DNA from: DAOUKH01 sp034420775
Lineage (GTDB): Bacteria; Chloroflexota; Dehalococcoidia; SHYB01
Direction of reading: 5' to 3'
DNA length: 13,077 nucleotides
Assembly (NCBI GenBank): GCA_034420775.1
Contig: DAOUKZ010000107.1
Location: 1 to 13,077 of the forward strand
The notes under the pieces were generated by a model. The model had not been told where the DNA came from. It did no database searches and saw only the letters and a list, made by a program, of their open reading frames with translations. Below are positions 5,769-13,077 of this stretch, one piece after another. Both the position numbers and the translations under genes were made by a program. The first letter of the stretch is position 1. The number at the start of each line of letters is the position of its first letter.

Positions 5769-7454
5769 ATGCGTGACTACGATGTGGTAATCAGGGGTGG
5801 GACGGTCGTCGATGGGACCAACGTGCCGCGGTATCGGGCGGATGTTGGAATCAAGGACGGCCGCATCGTGCAGATCAGCGGCCGGATCACCGCCGGAGCG
5901 GGTCAGGAGATCGACGCGAGCGGCTGCATCGTAGCGCCCGGCGCCATCGACCTGCACACGCACTACGACGCACAACTGAATTGGGACCCCTATGCGACCC
6001 TCGACGGTTGGTTTGGGGTCACCACGGTCACGATCGGGCAGTGCGGCTTCGGCTTCGCGCCGGTGCGCCCCGACGACCGCGAGCTCTCGATGCGGATGAT
6101 GAACCGCATCGAGGCGATCCCTCTTGAGTCGATGCGATTGGGGCTGCGCTGGGACTGGGAGACGTACCCTGAGTATCTCGACAGCCTCGACCGGCAGGGG
6201 CTCGGCGTCAACGTCGCCTCGCTGTTCCCCTTCTCGCCCCTGCGGGCGTACGTGATGGGAATGATGGAGTCGCGGCGGGCCACGTCGGCGACGCAGGAAC
6301 AGGTGGCCCGGATCAAGCAGCTCTTTCGCGAGGGAATGGCGGCGGGGTCGTTCGGCTTCGCGGTGGACAAGAACGAAGAGGACCGCAACGAAGACGGCGG
6401 CGCGATTCCGAGTCACAACATCTCGGACGAAGAGGCGCTGGCGCTGGCGGAGGTGCTCGGCGAGTTTGGCGTCGGCTTTTCGGGCTGGACGATCGGCATC
6501 TCGGACGAGCCGGAGCGGCAGCAGGACCTGCTCACCCGGATGCTCAAGCTCACGGGCCGGCCGATGCACATCGCGCTCGGCGTGAATGACGACGCCGAGG
6601 ACTGGGCGCGCACCCGCCGAGCCGAGGGGCTCCCCGTGGTCCCCGAGCGGATGGGCATCTACGCCGAGTCGCGGTTCAGCTTGGCCGAGTTCAACCAGTT
6701 CGACTATATGCCGGCGTGGGCGCACGCCCTGGTGGGGACGCCCGAGGAGCGCGCGGCGAAGCTGCGCATTCCGGAGGTCCGCGAGGCGATGAAGGAAGAC
6801 GCGGCCATCCCCCTGCACGCGCGGACGAAGTGGGAGAACACCACGGTCCTCCAAGTGGAGCATGAGCGGAACTACAAGTACGAGGGACGCCGCATCCACG
6901 AGGTCGCCGCGGAGGAGGGGAAGCACCCCATCGACTTCCTCGTCGACCTGTCGCTCGACGAGGGGCTGCTCACCGAATTCAGCTTCAAGAATGATGGGCC
7001 GGAGAACCAGCAGCGCATTGCCGCCGGCATCCGCGACCCGTACACCCACATCTCGGTCTCCGACGGCGGGGCGCACACCCGGTTCTCGACTCTCAGCCGC
7101 TGGCCGGTGGACTTCCTGTCGAATTGGATACGAGACCGCGAGGTCGTCTCGCTGGAGCGGGCGCACTACAAGATCAGCGCCTATCCCGCCTGGGTCGCGG
7201 GCTACAACAACCGGGGCGTCCTTCGCCCGGGCAAGGCCGCCGACATCATGATCTACGACCTCGACGAGCTGGGGCTGCTCTACGACGCCCCGGTCTACTC
7301 GAACGACTTCCCCGGCGGCGAGCGCCGTCTCGTCCAGATGCCGAAGGGCATCCGGTTCATCCTGGTGAACGGTGCGGTGACGTTCGAGGAGAACGTCTGC
7401 ACGAACGCGCTTCCCGGCAAGCTTCTGCGCAGCTACGAGGAGTGCTTGGGCTAG
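5769..7454 (+). CDS. N-acyl-D-amino-acid deacylase-type amidohydrolase
   Basis: This 561-residue metal-dependent amidohydrolase resembles the D-aminoacylase family (COG3653), which releases D-amino acids from N-acyl-D-amino acids. It shows a small N-terminal beta domain (DYDVVIRGGTVVDGT), the metal motif DLHTHYDAQ (His63, His65), and TIGQCGFGFAPV with Cys92, at the place of the metal-bridging Cys of D-aminoacylases. The catalytic Asp432 is in SDGGAH, and the C-terminal beta strands return in RPGKAADIMIYD and ILVNGAVTF. Candidate metal His residues further in are His216 and His267. It lacks a signal peptide, so it is cytoplasmic. A GAGGGAG-like ribosome site precedes the ATG by several bases. 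The stop is TAG. It lies just upstream of a peptide ABC transporter, which suggests hydrolysis of imported N-acylated or D-amino-acid compounds. The exact substrate is not shown by sequence, and related enzymes also act on other amides. Confidence 0.87.
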   Translation: MRDYDVVIRGGTVVDGTNVPRYRADVGIKDGRIVQISGRITAGAGQEIDASGCIVAPGAIDLHTHYDAQLNWDPYATLDGWFGVTTVTIGQCGFGFAPVRPDDRELSMRMMNRIEAIPLESMRLGLRWDWETYPEYLDSLDRQGLGVNVASLFPFSPLRAYVMGMMESRRATSATQEQVARIKQLFREGMAAGSFGFAVDKNEEDRNEDGGAIPSHNISDEEALALAEVLGEFGVGFSGWTIGISDEPERQQDLLTRMLKLTGRPMHIALGVNDDAEDWARTRRAEGLPVVPERMGIYAESRFSLAEFNQFDYMPAWAHALVGTPEERAAKLRIPEVREAMKEDAAIPLHARTKWENTTVLQVEHERNYKYEGRRIHEVAAEEGKHPIDFLVDLSLDEGLLTEFSFKNDGPENQQRIAAGIRDPYTHISVSDGGAHTRFSTLSRWPVDFLSNWIRDREVVSLERAHYKISAYPAWVAGYNNRGVLRPGKAADIMIYDLDELGLLYDAPVYSNDFPGGERRLVQMPKGIRFILVNGAVTFEENVCTNALPGKLLRSYEECLG

Positions 7455-7495
7455 GAGATCCGGGGCCCGTTTCCCGAGTGCATGGCGCCCACTTC

Positions 7496-7525
7496 TTGCA
7501 AGGGGTTGTCATCTCCCCTTACAAT
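7496..7525 (+). promoter_or_regulatory. Candidate promoter of the ABC transporter substrate-binding gene
   Basis: TTGCAA (7496-7501) and TACAAT (7520-7525) are 18 bases apart; the -10 matches 5 of 6 consensus bases. Transcription would start about 125 bases before the ATG at 7659, leaving an untranslated leader in which I see no recognisable riboswitch. Confidence 0.45.
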
Positions 7526-7658
7526 GGCGGGCGGTGTTGAGCGGGCTAGGGCATGGTGGCACCGCAGCGGCTAGAACGTTGTCGCGGTTTTCTGCGCCCC
7601 ACGATGTAGCTCACGCCGAAAGAATCTGTTTCGGAAAAGGACTGAGGGAGGAGCGAAG

Positions 7659-9455
7659 ATGAGATCTACCTTAAGAAGGTTGCTTCCAGTGCTCGCCCTA
7701 ACGCTGGTCATGGTGCTGGTCGCCGCGGCCTGCGAAGGGGCGGCGGGACCGCCAGGACCGGCAGGACCGGCGGGGCCGGCAGGACCGGCGGGGCCGGCAG
7801 GGCCGGCAGGGCCGGCAGGGCCTGAGGGTCCCAAAGGGCCCGAAGGTGAAGGCGCCATGATGGAGGACAAGCCGGAGCCGACAGCTATGCCGGAGCCGAC
7901 GGCCACTCCTGAGCCACCGCCACCCACGGCGACGCCCGAGCCGGCGCCCACGGAGCCGGCGATGATGATGGAAGGCGAATACGGCGGAACGTTGACCTTC
8001 CCGCTGCTGTTCGACGCGGGCGACCTGAACCCGAAACTCTCGGGGTACTTCTTCAACTACTCGTTCGGCGCCAACGTCTACAGCTCCATCGTTCGCTACA
8101 ACTGGGAGCCGCCGCGCGACAAGGTGATCGGCAGCCTGGCGGAGAGCTGGGACATCAACGCCGACGCCACGCAGTACACCTTCAACTTCCGCGAAGGCAT
8201 CACGTGGCACGACGGCGAGCCGTTCCATGCGTCGGATGCGGCCTTCTCGCTGCAGCAGAACGCGGGCCGGTTCGCGGCTCAGCTCGAAAAGGTCTCGAGC
8301 TACGAGACGCCCGACGCGAACACGCTGATCCTCAACCTGAGCAGGCCGAGCAGTTCCGTTCCCAGCCTGCTGGCGCACATGCGCTTCCCGGTATTCGCGG
8401 AGCGGCTCTTCCCCGGCGATGAAGGGGAGTTCACGGCAGAGATCAGCATTGGGACCGGCCCCTACGTGCTTGCGGAGATCGACCGGGACGTCGAGTACGT
8501 ACTCGAGCGGAACCCGAACTACTTCATCCCTGAGCTGCCCTTCTTGGACTCCATCAGGGCAGTCGTGCAGGGCGACCACGCCACGCGGCTGGCGCTGTTC
8601 CGCGGCGGCCAGCTTGACGTGCTCGGCCCCTCGGCCACCATGGTCGACGTAGAGACGGCCGAGGACGTGGTGGGTTCCGTGGACGGCGCGGTGGCGACCG
8701 GCCATCCGTCCCTCGACCAGATCGTGGTCGTGGTGAACTCCGCGAAGCCCCCGTGGGACAACCTGCAACTGCGCCAGGCCCTCTTCCTCTCCTTCAACCG
8801 ATGGGAGATGGCCGAGGGACTGCCGTTCATCTCGAAGCCTTCCGGCCCCCTCGTAGGGCCGCCGGGCTGGGGCCTCTCGGATGACGAGCTAAACTTCGTG
8901 CCCGGCTACAAGCAGGGCGACGGCTACGAAGCCGACCTCGAAATGGCGAGGGGACTCCTCGCGCAGGCGGGCTACCCCGACGGTCTCGAGACTGAAGTGA
9001 TCGGCTCACAGACGGCTGCGTTGGAGACGAGCCTTGAGGTCATCGTCGACCACATGAGCCGCATCGGCATCACGGCCAGCCCGAGCAGCGGCGGCGTCCC
9101 GAGCGCGGACGACGTGAAGCGCAGGTCGGAGGGCGACTTCGAGCTGAACGTGCAGAGCGTGACGTTGAGCTTCCCCGATCCCGACGGCGCTGACCAGGCG
9201 GTCATCCCCGGCTTGTTCACCAAGCTGGAGGACGCGGAGATCATGCGGCTGTTCGAGGCGCAGGGCGCCGAGAGCGACCCCGGCGTGCGCGCCGATCTCG
9301 TGCGGCAGCTGCAGATTCGGATGCTCGAGACTGTCTCGATCATTCCGATCGGCTGGCAGGAGCTCTTCTGGCTGACGCAGGGCAACGTGCACAACCTCTA
9401 CCCGCCGATGGCATGGTCGGACGCGAACTTCGACCACGTCTGGAAGGACGCCTAA
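7659..9455 (+). CDS. Peptide-type ABC transporter substrate-binding lipoprotein (family 5) with collagen-like spacer
   Basis: This 598-residue extracytoplasmic lipoprotein has a signal peptide with lipobox VAAAC (Cys25), then 12 collagen-like Gly-x-y triplets (residues 30-65), then a Pro/Glu/Thr spacer with repeated PEPTA/PEPTAT (about 72-100). The family 5 solute-binding domain (SBP_bac_5, DppA/OppA type) starts near GEYGGTLTF (106-114) and runs to the end. The family signature ITWHDGEPFHASDAAFS (181-197) is clear, and SIGTGPYVL and LSFPDPDG also fit. It would deliver dipeptides, oligopeptides or other ligands such as D-amino-acid conjugates to the permeases encoded downstream. GGGAGGAG (7646-7653) sits 5 bases before the ATG. 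The stop is TAA. A strong hairpin follows, so it is probably expressed above the level of the permeases. Ligand identity cannot be read from sequence. Confidence 0.92.
   Translation: MRSTLRRLLPVLALTLVMVLVAAACEGAAGPPGPAGPAGPAGPAGPAGPAGPAGPEGPKGPEGEGAMMEDKPEPTAMPEPTATPEPPPPTATPEPAPTEPAMMMEGEYGGTLTFPLLFDAGDLNPKLSGYFFNYSFGANVYSSIVRYNWEPPRDKVIGSLAESWDINADATQYTFNFREGITWHDGEPFHASDAAFSLQQNAGRFAAQLEKVSSYETPDANTLILNLSRPSSSVPSLLAHMRFPVFAERLFPGDEGEFTAEISIGTGPYVLAEIDRDVEYVLERNPNYFIPELPFLDSIRAVVQGDHATRLALFRGGQLDVLGPSATMVDVETAEDVVGSVDGAVATGHPSLDQIVVVVNSAKPPWDNLQLRQALFLSFNRWEMAEGLPFISKPSGPLVGPPGWGLSDDELNFVPGYKQGDGYEADLEMARGLLAQAGYPDGLETEVIGSQTAALETSLEVIVDHMSRIGITASPSSGGVPSADDVKRRSEGDFELNVQSVTLSFPDPDGADQAVIPGLFTKLEDAEIMRLFEAQGAESDPGVRADLVRQLQIRMLETVSIIPIGWQELFWLTQGNVHNLYPPMAWSDANFDHVWKDA
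7746..7853 (+). repeat. Collagen-like Gly-Pro-Ala triplet repeat in the substrate-binding protein
   Basis: Twelve consecutive Gly-x-y triplets: GPP, seven GPA, GPE, GPK, GPE, GEG. At the DNA level this is a 9-base unit (GG[A/G]-CCG-GC[A/G]) with only third-position variation, so it can probably vary in number by slippage. It lies directly after the lipid anchor. Confidence 0.9.
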
Positions 9456-9478
9456 GTCCCAACGATAGAGGCGAATCA

Positions 9479-9511
9479 TCCGGGCTGCAGGGGATTCCCC
9501 TGCAGCCCGGA
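9479..9511 (+). terminator. Strong hairpin after the substrate-binding gene
   Basis: A perfect 15-bp stem (9479-9493 with 9497-9511) with a 3-base loop ATT is followed by CTTCGTTT, a weak T-rich tail. It begins 23 bases after the SBP stop. It is likely a terminator or attenuator/3'-stabilising hairpin that separates SBP expression from the permeases; the poor T-tract makes partial read-through likely. The rest of 9512-9685 holds only the candidate promoter described next. Confidence 0.72.
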
Positions 9512-9570
9512 CTTCGTTTAAGGGGCGGACGGGCGGCTGGACGGGAGACTCCCGGCCCGCCCGCGCCCAG

Positions 9571-9599
9571 TTTCCCGCCGGGTTACTATCTGCTACACT
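9571..9599 (+). promoter_or_regulatory. Candidate promoter for the permease genes
   Basis: TACACT (9594-9599) is preceded by TGC, giving an extended -10, with TTTCCC (9571-9576) 17 bases upstream as a poor -35. It lies after the terminator hairpin and about 87 bases before the first permease start, so the permeases may have their own start of transcription. Confidence 0.4.
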
Positions 9600-9685
9600 G
9601 CCCCACCGTAAGCGGACGAACCGCAGGCTTCAGACCACGCTCCGCGGTTCTTCCAACCGGGTGCGGCGCGCCCGGCTGATACGAC

Positions 9686-10642
9686 ATGAGAACCTACATC
9701 ATCCGCCGCTTGCTGCTGGCGATACCGACCATCTTCGTCGTGTCGGTGGTCGTCTTCTTCCTGGTGCACTACCTGCCGGGCGACGCCGCTCTGGTGAAGG
9801 TGAGCGAGGGCGGCCGCTCGGCCTACAGCCCCGAGCAATATGAACGTGCCGTGAAGGAGTTGAGGCTCGACGATCCCTGGTACCAGCAGTACTGGGGATG
9901 GGTGAGCGGGCTCTTCCAGGGCGACGGCGGCAAGTCCCTCATCAGCAACGAGCCGGTCTTCAGCGAGTTGGCGCAGAAGATTCCGGTGACCGTCGAGCTG
10001 GCGGTCATGGCGATGGTTCTCGGGCTGGCGATCTCGGTGCCGATCGGAGTGCTGAGCGCGGTGCGGCAGGACTCGGTCTGGGACTACGGAGGGCGGCTCT
10101 TCGCGACGGTCGGACTGGCCTTGCCGGAGTTCCTGGCAGGCGCGATGCTGCTGCTGACGCTCTCGCTAAGTTTTGACTGGGCGCCACAGCTCGTCTACAC
10201 GCCGTTCTTCGAAGATCCGTTGAGCAACCTGGAGCAATTTGTCTTCCCCGCGGCGATTCTTGCCTTTCACCAGGCGGCGCTTCTGGTCAGGATGACACGG
10301 TCGGCCATGCTGGAGGTGCTGCGGCAGGACTACATGCGGACCGCGTACGCCAAGGGGCTGCGGCCGGCGGTGTCGATCGTACGGCATGCGCTGCGCAACG
10401 CCTTCTTGCCGGTGATCACCATCGCGGGGATTCAGGCGGCGAACATGCTCGGCGGGTCGGTGATCGTGGAGCGGATTTTTTCCCTACCGGGGGTCGGCGC
10501 CCAGGTCTTGCAGGGCCTGGAGTCCAGGGACTGGACAGTGGTGCAAACGGCGGTGCTCCTGATCACCATCGTCGTCGTGATGCTGAATATCGCGCTCGAC
10601 GTGCTCTACGCCTGGTTCGACCCCAGGATCCGGTACCAGTAG
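9686..10642 (+). CDS. Peptide ABC transporter permease, DppB/OppB type
   Basis: This 318-residue inner-membrane permease has the normal DppB length. The N-terminal helix (MRTYIIRRLLLAIPT onward) runs into HYLPGD (28-33). Further helices lie at about 100-125, 137-163, 185-203, 238-262 and 285-308. The EAA-type loop that contacts the ATPase is RQDYMRTAYAKGL (213-225) followed by RHALRNAFLPV. The C-terminus YAWFDPRIRYQ is typical. It pairs with the DppC-type gene that starts 22 bases after its stop and with the binding protein upstream. The ATG at 9686 has only a poor ribosome site. The stop is TAG. Nucleotide-binding subunits (DppD/DppF) are not in the window. Confidence 0.95.
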   Translation: MRTYIIRRLLLAIPTIFVVSVVVFFLVHYLPGDAALVKVSEGGRSAYSPEQYERAVKELRLDDPWYQQYWGWVSGLFQGDGGKSLISNEPVFSELAQKIPVTVELAVMAMVLGLAISVPIGVLSAVRQDSVWDYGGRLFATVGLALPEFLAGAMLLLTLSLSFDWAPQLVYTPFFEDPLSNLEQFVFPAAILAFHQAALLVRMTRSAMLEVLRQDYMRTAYAKGLRPAVSIVRHALRNAFLPVITIAGIQAANMLGGSVIVERIFSLPGVGAQVLQGLESRDWTVVQTAVLLITIVVVMLNIALDVLYAWFDPRIRYQ

Positions 10643-10664
10643 AGCGGCGAGGACTCGAAGGCCA

Positions 10665-11588
10665 GTGAACGAACAGGCAGCGTTAGGCGCGAGGGGTCCG
10701 GGCCAGTTCGCGGTCCGGTTCGCCAAGGGCACGGTCCGATTCGCCCGCCTCAAGCCGTTGGCCGCGGTCGGGTCGGTCATCATCTTCGCCCTGTTGGTGA
10801 TCGCGATCTTCGATCCGTTGATCGCTACCTTCCCCACGCTGGAGACGCACCTGACCGACCGGAACCAGGGGCCGAGCGCGACGTACATCCTCGGCACCGA
10901 TAACTTGGGGCGCGACGTGTTCAGCCGCTTGGTCTCGTCGACGAAGTCGATGCTGTTCGTCTCCATCCTCTCGGTTGTGTTTGGCGTGTCGCTGGGGAGC
11001 GTGTTAGGGCTGGTGAGCGCCTTTTTCGGGGGCGCGGTCGACTTGGTGGTCCAGCGCGTCATGGACGGCCTGCAGGCGCTTCCTGCGTTGATCATGGCGC
11101 TGTCTGTGGCAACCGCCCTCCATGGGCGCGCCGACGTGAACCTCTCGCTGATCATCGCGATCGCCGTCATCAACGTGCCCTACGCGAACCGGCTGGTGCG
11201 GTCGACGGTCCTCAGCATCAGGGAAGAGGTCTACATCGAGGCGGCCACTGCGCTGGGCGCGTCGCCGCTGCGGATCATGGTGCGGCACGTCACGCCGAAC
11301 ACGCTGGCGCCGATTCTGGTGTTGATGACGAACCAGTTCGCTTGGGCGATCATCGTGGCGGCGACGTTGGCCTTCCTCGGGCTCGGGCCCAGGGAACCGA
11401 CGCCGACGTGGGGCCTGATGCTGGCCGACGGCGTCGAGAACGCCGAGCGGGGCTTCTGGCCGCCCGCCATCACAGGGTCGGTGGTCTTCATCACCATTCT
11501 GAGCTTCATCATGATCGGCGACGCGATCCGCGACCTCATGGACCCAAGGCTGCGCGGGGGCACCGCCGAGCCCGGCGGGCAGGGGTAG
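10665..11588 (+). CDS. Peptide ABC transporter permease, DppC/OppC type
   Basis: This 307-residue inner-membrane partner of the DppB-type permease shows the DppC hallmarks: an N-terminal helix (about 31-50), a periplasmic GTDNLGRDVFSRL motif (77-89), an EAA loop EEVYIEAATALGASPLRIMVRH (187-208), and the C-terminal TWGLMLADG and DAIRDLMDPRLRG. It starts with GTG (10665) with GAAGG three bases and GAGGA eleven bases upstream; no better start is visible. The stop is TAG, 36 bases from the convergent amidohydrolase. It forms an operon with the DppB-type gene. Confidence 0.95.
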   Translation: MNEQAALGARGPGQFAVRFAKGTVRFARLKPLAAVGSVIIFALLVIAIFDPLIATFPTLETHLTDRNQGPSATYILGTDNLGRDVFSRLVSSTKSMLFVSILSVVFGVSLGSVLGLVSAFFGGAVDLVVQRVMDGLQALPALIMALSVATALHGRADVNLSLIIAIAVINVPYANRLVRSTVLSIREEVYIEAATALGASPLRIMVRHVTPNTLAPILVLMTNQFAWAIIVAATLAFLGLGPREPTPTWGLMLADGVENAERGFWPPAITGSVVFITILSFIMIGDAIRDLMDPRLRGGTAEPGGQG

Positions 11589-11596
11589 CAGCAGTA

Positions 11597-11614
11597 GACG
11601 CCGCAACGGGCGTC
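11597..11614. terminator. Short hairpin between convergent genes
   Basis: GACGCC (11597-11602) and GGCGTC (11609-11614) form a 6-bp stem with a 6-base loop in the 36-base gap between the permease stop and the amidohydrolase stop. There is no T-tract on either strand, so a role as bidirectional terminator is only suggested by its place. Confidence 0.35.
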
Positions 11615-11624
11615 AGGCTGGCCG

Positions 11625-12728
11625 CTACTTCAGGTTGAAGACCCGGGCGCAGTTGGCGCCGGCGATCTTGGCCTTCTCTTCCTCGGTGCAGTCGGCCAGG
11701 ATCTCTTCGAGGATCTCCTGGCTGCGAGGGAAGGTGGCCTCCTGGTGGGGATAGTCGGAGCCCCACATCAGGTTGTCGACGCCGATGAGCCCCCGCAGCT
11801 CGATGCCCCGGGCGTCTTCCTGGAAGCTCAGGAAGACGTTGCGGTGGAAGTAGTCGCTGGGGAGCATGTCCTCGCCGAAGCGGTGCCACGAGGCGCGCCG
11901 CGCCTTCTGGGTGTAGACGTAGTCGAGGCGGTCGAGGAAGAAGGCGGCCCACTCCAGCTCGTGCTCGACTGACCCGACCAGGAGCTTGGGATAGCGCTCG
12001 AACACGCCGCTGTAGATCATGTCGCCGATGGCGCAGCGGACGTAGAAGTCGGCGTTGCAGAACAGGGACGGCTTCGTATCGTCGCGGCGGGGCGCGTCGC
12101 GGTGCGAGGCGACGTGGAGCGAAAGCGGCATACGTAAGTCCTGCGCCGCGGCCCAGAAGGGGTCATAGATCGGGGACTCGTAGGGACGGTCGTCCGGGGG
12201 CGCGACGGGGATCATCACGCCGACGAGGCCGATCTTGGCGCAGCGCTCCATCTCCGCGATCGATTCGTCGACGTCGTCAAGGAGAAGCATGCCCACGCCT
12301 TTCAGGCGGTCGGGGGCGGCGGCGCAGAAGTCGGCGGTCCAGTCGTTGTAGGCGCGGAAGAGGGCGGCGGTGAGCAGGGGATCGGCCATCCGGTAGAGGA
12401 GCAGTCCCACCGTGGGGTAGATCACGTTGGCGTCGATGCCGTCGATGTCCATGTCCTTGACCTGCGCCTCGGGCAGGTAGGCGCCGGGCAGGACGTTCTC
12501 CCACACGTCGTCCATCGTGACGTTGTCGGGGTCCTCGAAGCGGCGGCCGGGCTGCGTCCCGCCGCCGAGGCTGACGAGGTCTTCGCCGTCGCAGTGGAAC
12601 CGGTCGCCGCTCGGGTCGCGCACCAAGTGCGGGGCCCGTTCACGGAACTCCGGCTCGACGCGGTCGACCCAGAGATTGGGCGGCTCGAAAACGTGATTAT
12701 CGGACGAGATGATCCGGTAGCCCGGCAT
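11625..12728 (-). CDS. Amidohydrolase family protein (COG2159/Amidohydrolase_2 type)
   Basis: This 367-residue cytoplasmic TIM-barrel hydrolase or decarboxylase is of the ACMSD-related family. Likely metal and catalytic residues are Asp10 and His12 in SSDNHVFEP (here DxHxxE rather than the classic DxHxH), His205 in LSLHVASH, His256 in VEHELEW, and Asp325 in WGSDYPHQE, the standard C-terminal motif. Known members decarboxylate or hydrolyse aromatic and related acids; no substrate can be named. AAGGAGG (12734-12740 on the plus strand) lies 5 bases upstream of the ATG, which settles the start. The stop is TAG. It follows a paralogous gene on the same strand with a 22-base gap, so the two form an operon, and it is convergent with the permease operon. 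Confidence 0.9.
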   Translation of the reverse strand: MPGYRIISSDNHVFEPPNLWVDRVEPEFRERAPHLVRDPSGDRFHCDGEDLVSLGGGTQPGRRFEDPDNVTMDDVWENVLPGAYLPEAQVKDMDIDGIDANVIYPTVGLLLYRMADPLLTAALFRAYNDWTADFCAAAPDRLKGVGMLLLDDVDESIAEMERCAKIGLVGVMIPVAPPDDRPYESPIYDPFWAAAQDLRMPLSLHVASHRDAPRRDDTKPSLFCNADFYVRCAIGDMIYSGVFERYPKLLVGSVEHELEWAAFFLDRLDYVYTQKARRASWHRFGEDMLPSDYFHRNVFLSFQEDARGIELRGLIGVDNLMWGSDYPHQEATFPRSQEILEEILADCTEEEKAKIAGANCARVFNLK

Positions 12729-12750
12729 GACGGCCTCCTTTACGCCTCAG

Positions 12751-13077
12751 CTAGTTCTGGAAGCCGAAGAAGCGTGCGGTGTTGGCGAAAGTGATCTTGT
12801 GGATCTCCTCTTCGGAAGCGTCGGCGAATATCTCTCTGATGACGCGCTGCGATTCGGGCCAGGTGCACTCGGTGTGCGGGTAGTCGGAGCCCCACACGAG
12901 GTTGTCGACGCCGATCAATTCGCGTGTGGCGACCGCCGTCGCGTCGTCCTGGAAGCTGACGACGATGTTGCGGTGGAAGAAGTCGCTGGGCCCCATGTCC
13001 GACTTGAACCGGCCCCACGACGTTTTGCGGTCGTGGTAGCGCAGGTCCATGCGGAAGAGCCAGTGCCCCGCCCAGCC
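12751..13077 (-). CDS. Amidohydrolase family protein, C-terminal part (cut by window edge)
   Basis: The last 108 codons of a gene whose start lies beyond base 13077. It has GPSDFFHRNIVVSFQDD, GVDNLVWGSDYPHTECTWPES and the tail ANTARFFGFQN, each closely matching the downstream neighbour (PSDYFHRNVFLSFQED, GVDNLMWGSDYPHQEATFPRS, ANCARVFNLK), so it is a paralogue of the same COG2159-type family. The catalytic Asp of WGSDYPH is present. The reading frame is open to the window end (GWAGHWLFRMDLRY). It is the first gene of a two-gene operon. The stop is TAG. The N-terminal metal-binding half cannot be judged. Confidence 0.88.
   Translation of the reverse strand, partial: GWAGHWLFRMDLRYHDRKTSWGRFKSDMGPSDFFHRNIVVSFQDDATAVATRELIGVDNLVWGSDYPHTECTWPESQRVIREIFADASEEEIHKITFANTARFFGFQN

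Noticed and set aside
4860..7166. Long minus-strand open frame of 768 codons
   Set aside because: It is the antisense shadow of the EthD-like and deacylase genes; the Arg/Val/Leu-rich translation shows no domain.

Overview
The window is high-GC bacterial DNA with ordinary bacterial gene structure: strong AGGAGG-type ribosome sites, lipobox lipoproteins with Pro/Ala/Thr-rich spacers, and a family 5 peptide ABC transporter. The gene mix (PAC2-family protein, D-aminoacylase-type and COG2159-type amidohydrolases, hairpin-rich GC repeats between genes) resembles environmental Chloroflexota of the SAR202/Dehalococcoidia kind. That placement is inference; there is no marker gene here.

Layout. 1-402: tandem ~103-bp hairpin repeats and a second palindromic repeat, with no gene. 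403-1701: two minus-strand genes, a dienelactone hydrolase and a small four-helix membrane protein. 1702-2118: intergenic, with a MITE-like palindromic repeat. 2119-3950: the highlight, two tandem paralogous lipoprotein genes, each interrupted at the same place by an in-frame TGA. The TGA replaces the first Cys of the WCxxC active site of a redoxin/peroxiredoxin-like domain, and each TGA is followed at the right distance by a bacterial SECIS-like hairpin. I read both as membrane-anchored, extracytoplasmic selenoproteins with a U-x-x-C site. A scar of the neighbouring PAC2 gene lies between the copies and shows they arose by one local tandem duplication. 3966-4847: the intact PAC2-family gene (minus). 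4932-7454: a two-repeat EthD/dimeric alpha-beta-barrel-like protein and an N-acyl-D-amino-acid deacylase-type amidohydrolase. 7659-11588: an oligopeptide ABC transporter (substrate-binding lipoprotein with a collagen-like Gly-Pro-Ala spacer, then two permeases; no ATPase in view). 11625-13077: two tandem paralogous COG2159-type amidohydrolases on the minus strand, the second cut by the window edge.

How they may work together: the peptide/D-amino-acid transporter and the deacylase next to it suggest uptake and hydrolysis of N-acylated or D-amino-acid-containing compounds, and the COG2159 and DLH-type hydrolases fit a generalist degrader of organic matter. The selenoprotein pair probably acts as an extracytoplasmic thiol/peroxide redox system. 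No selA/selB/selC/selD is in the window, so the Sec machinery must lie elsewhere in the genome if the reading is right.
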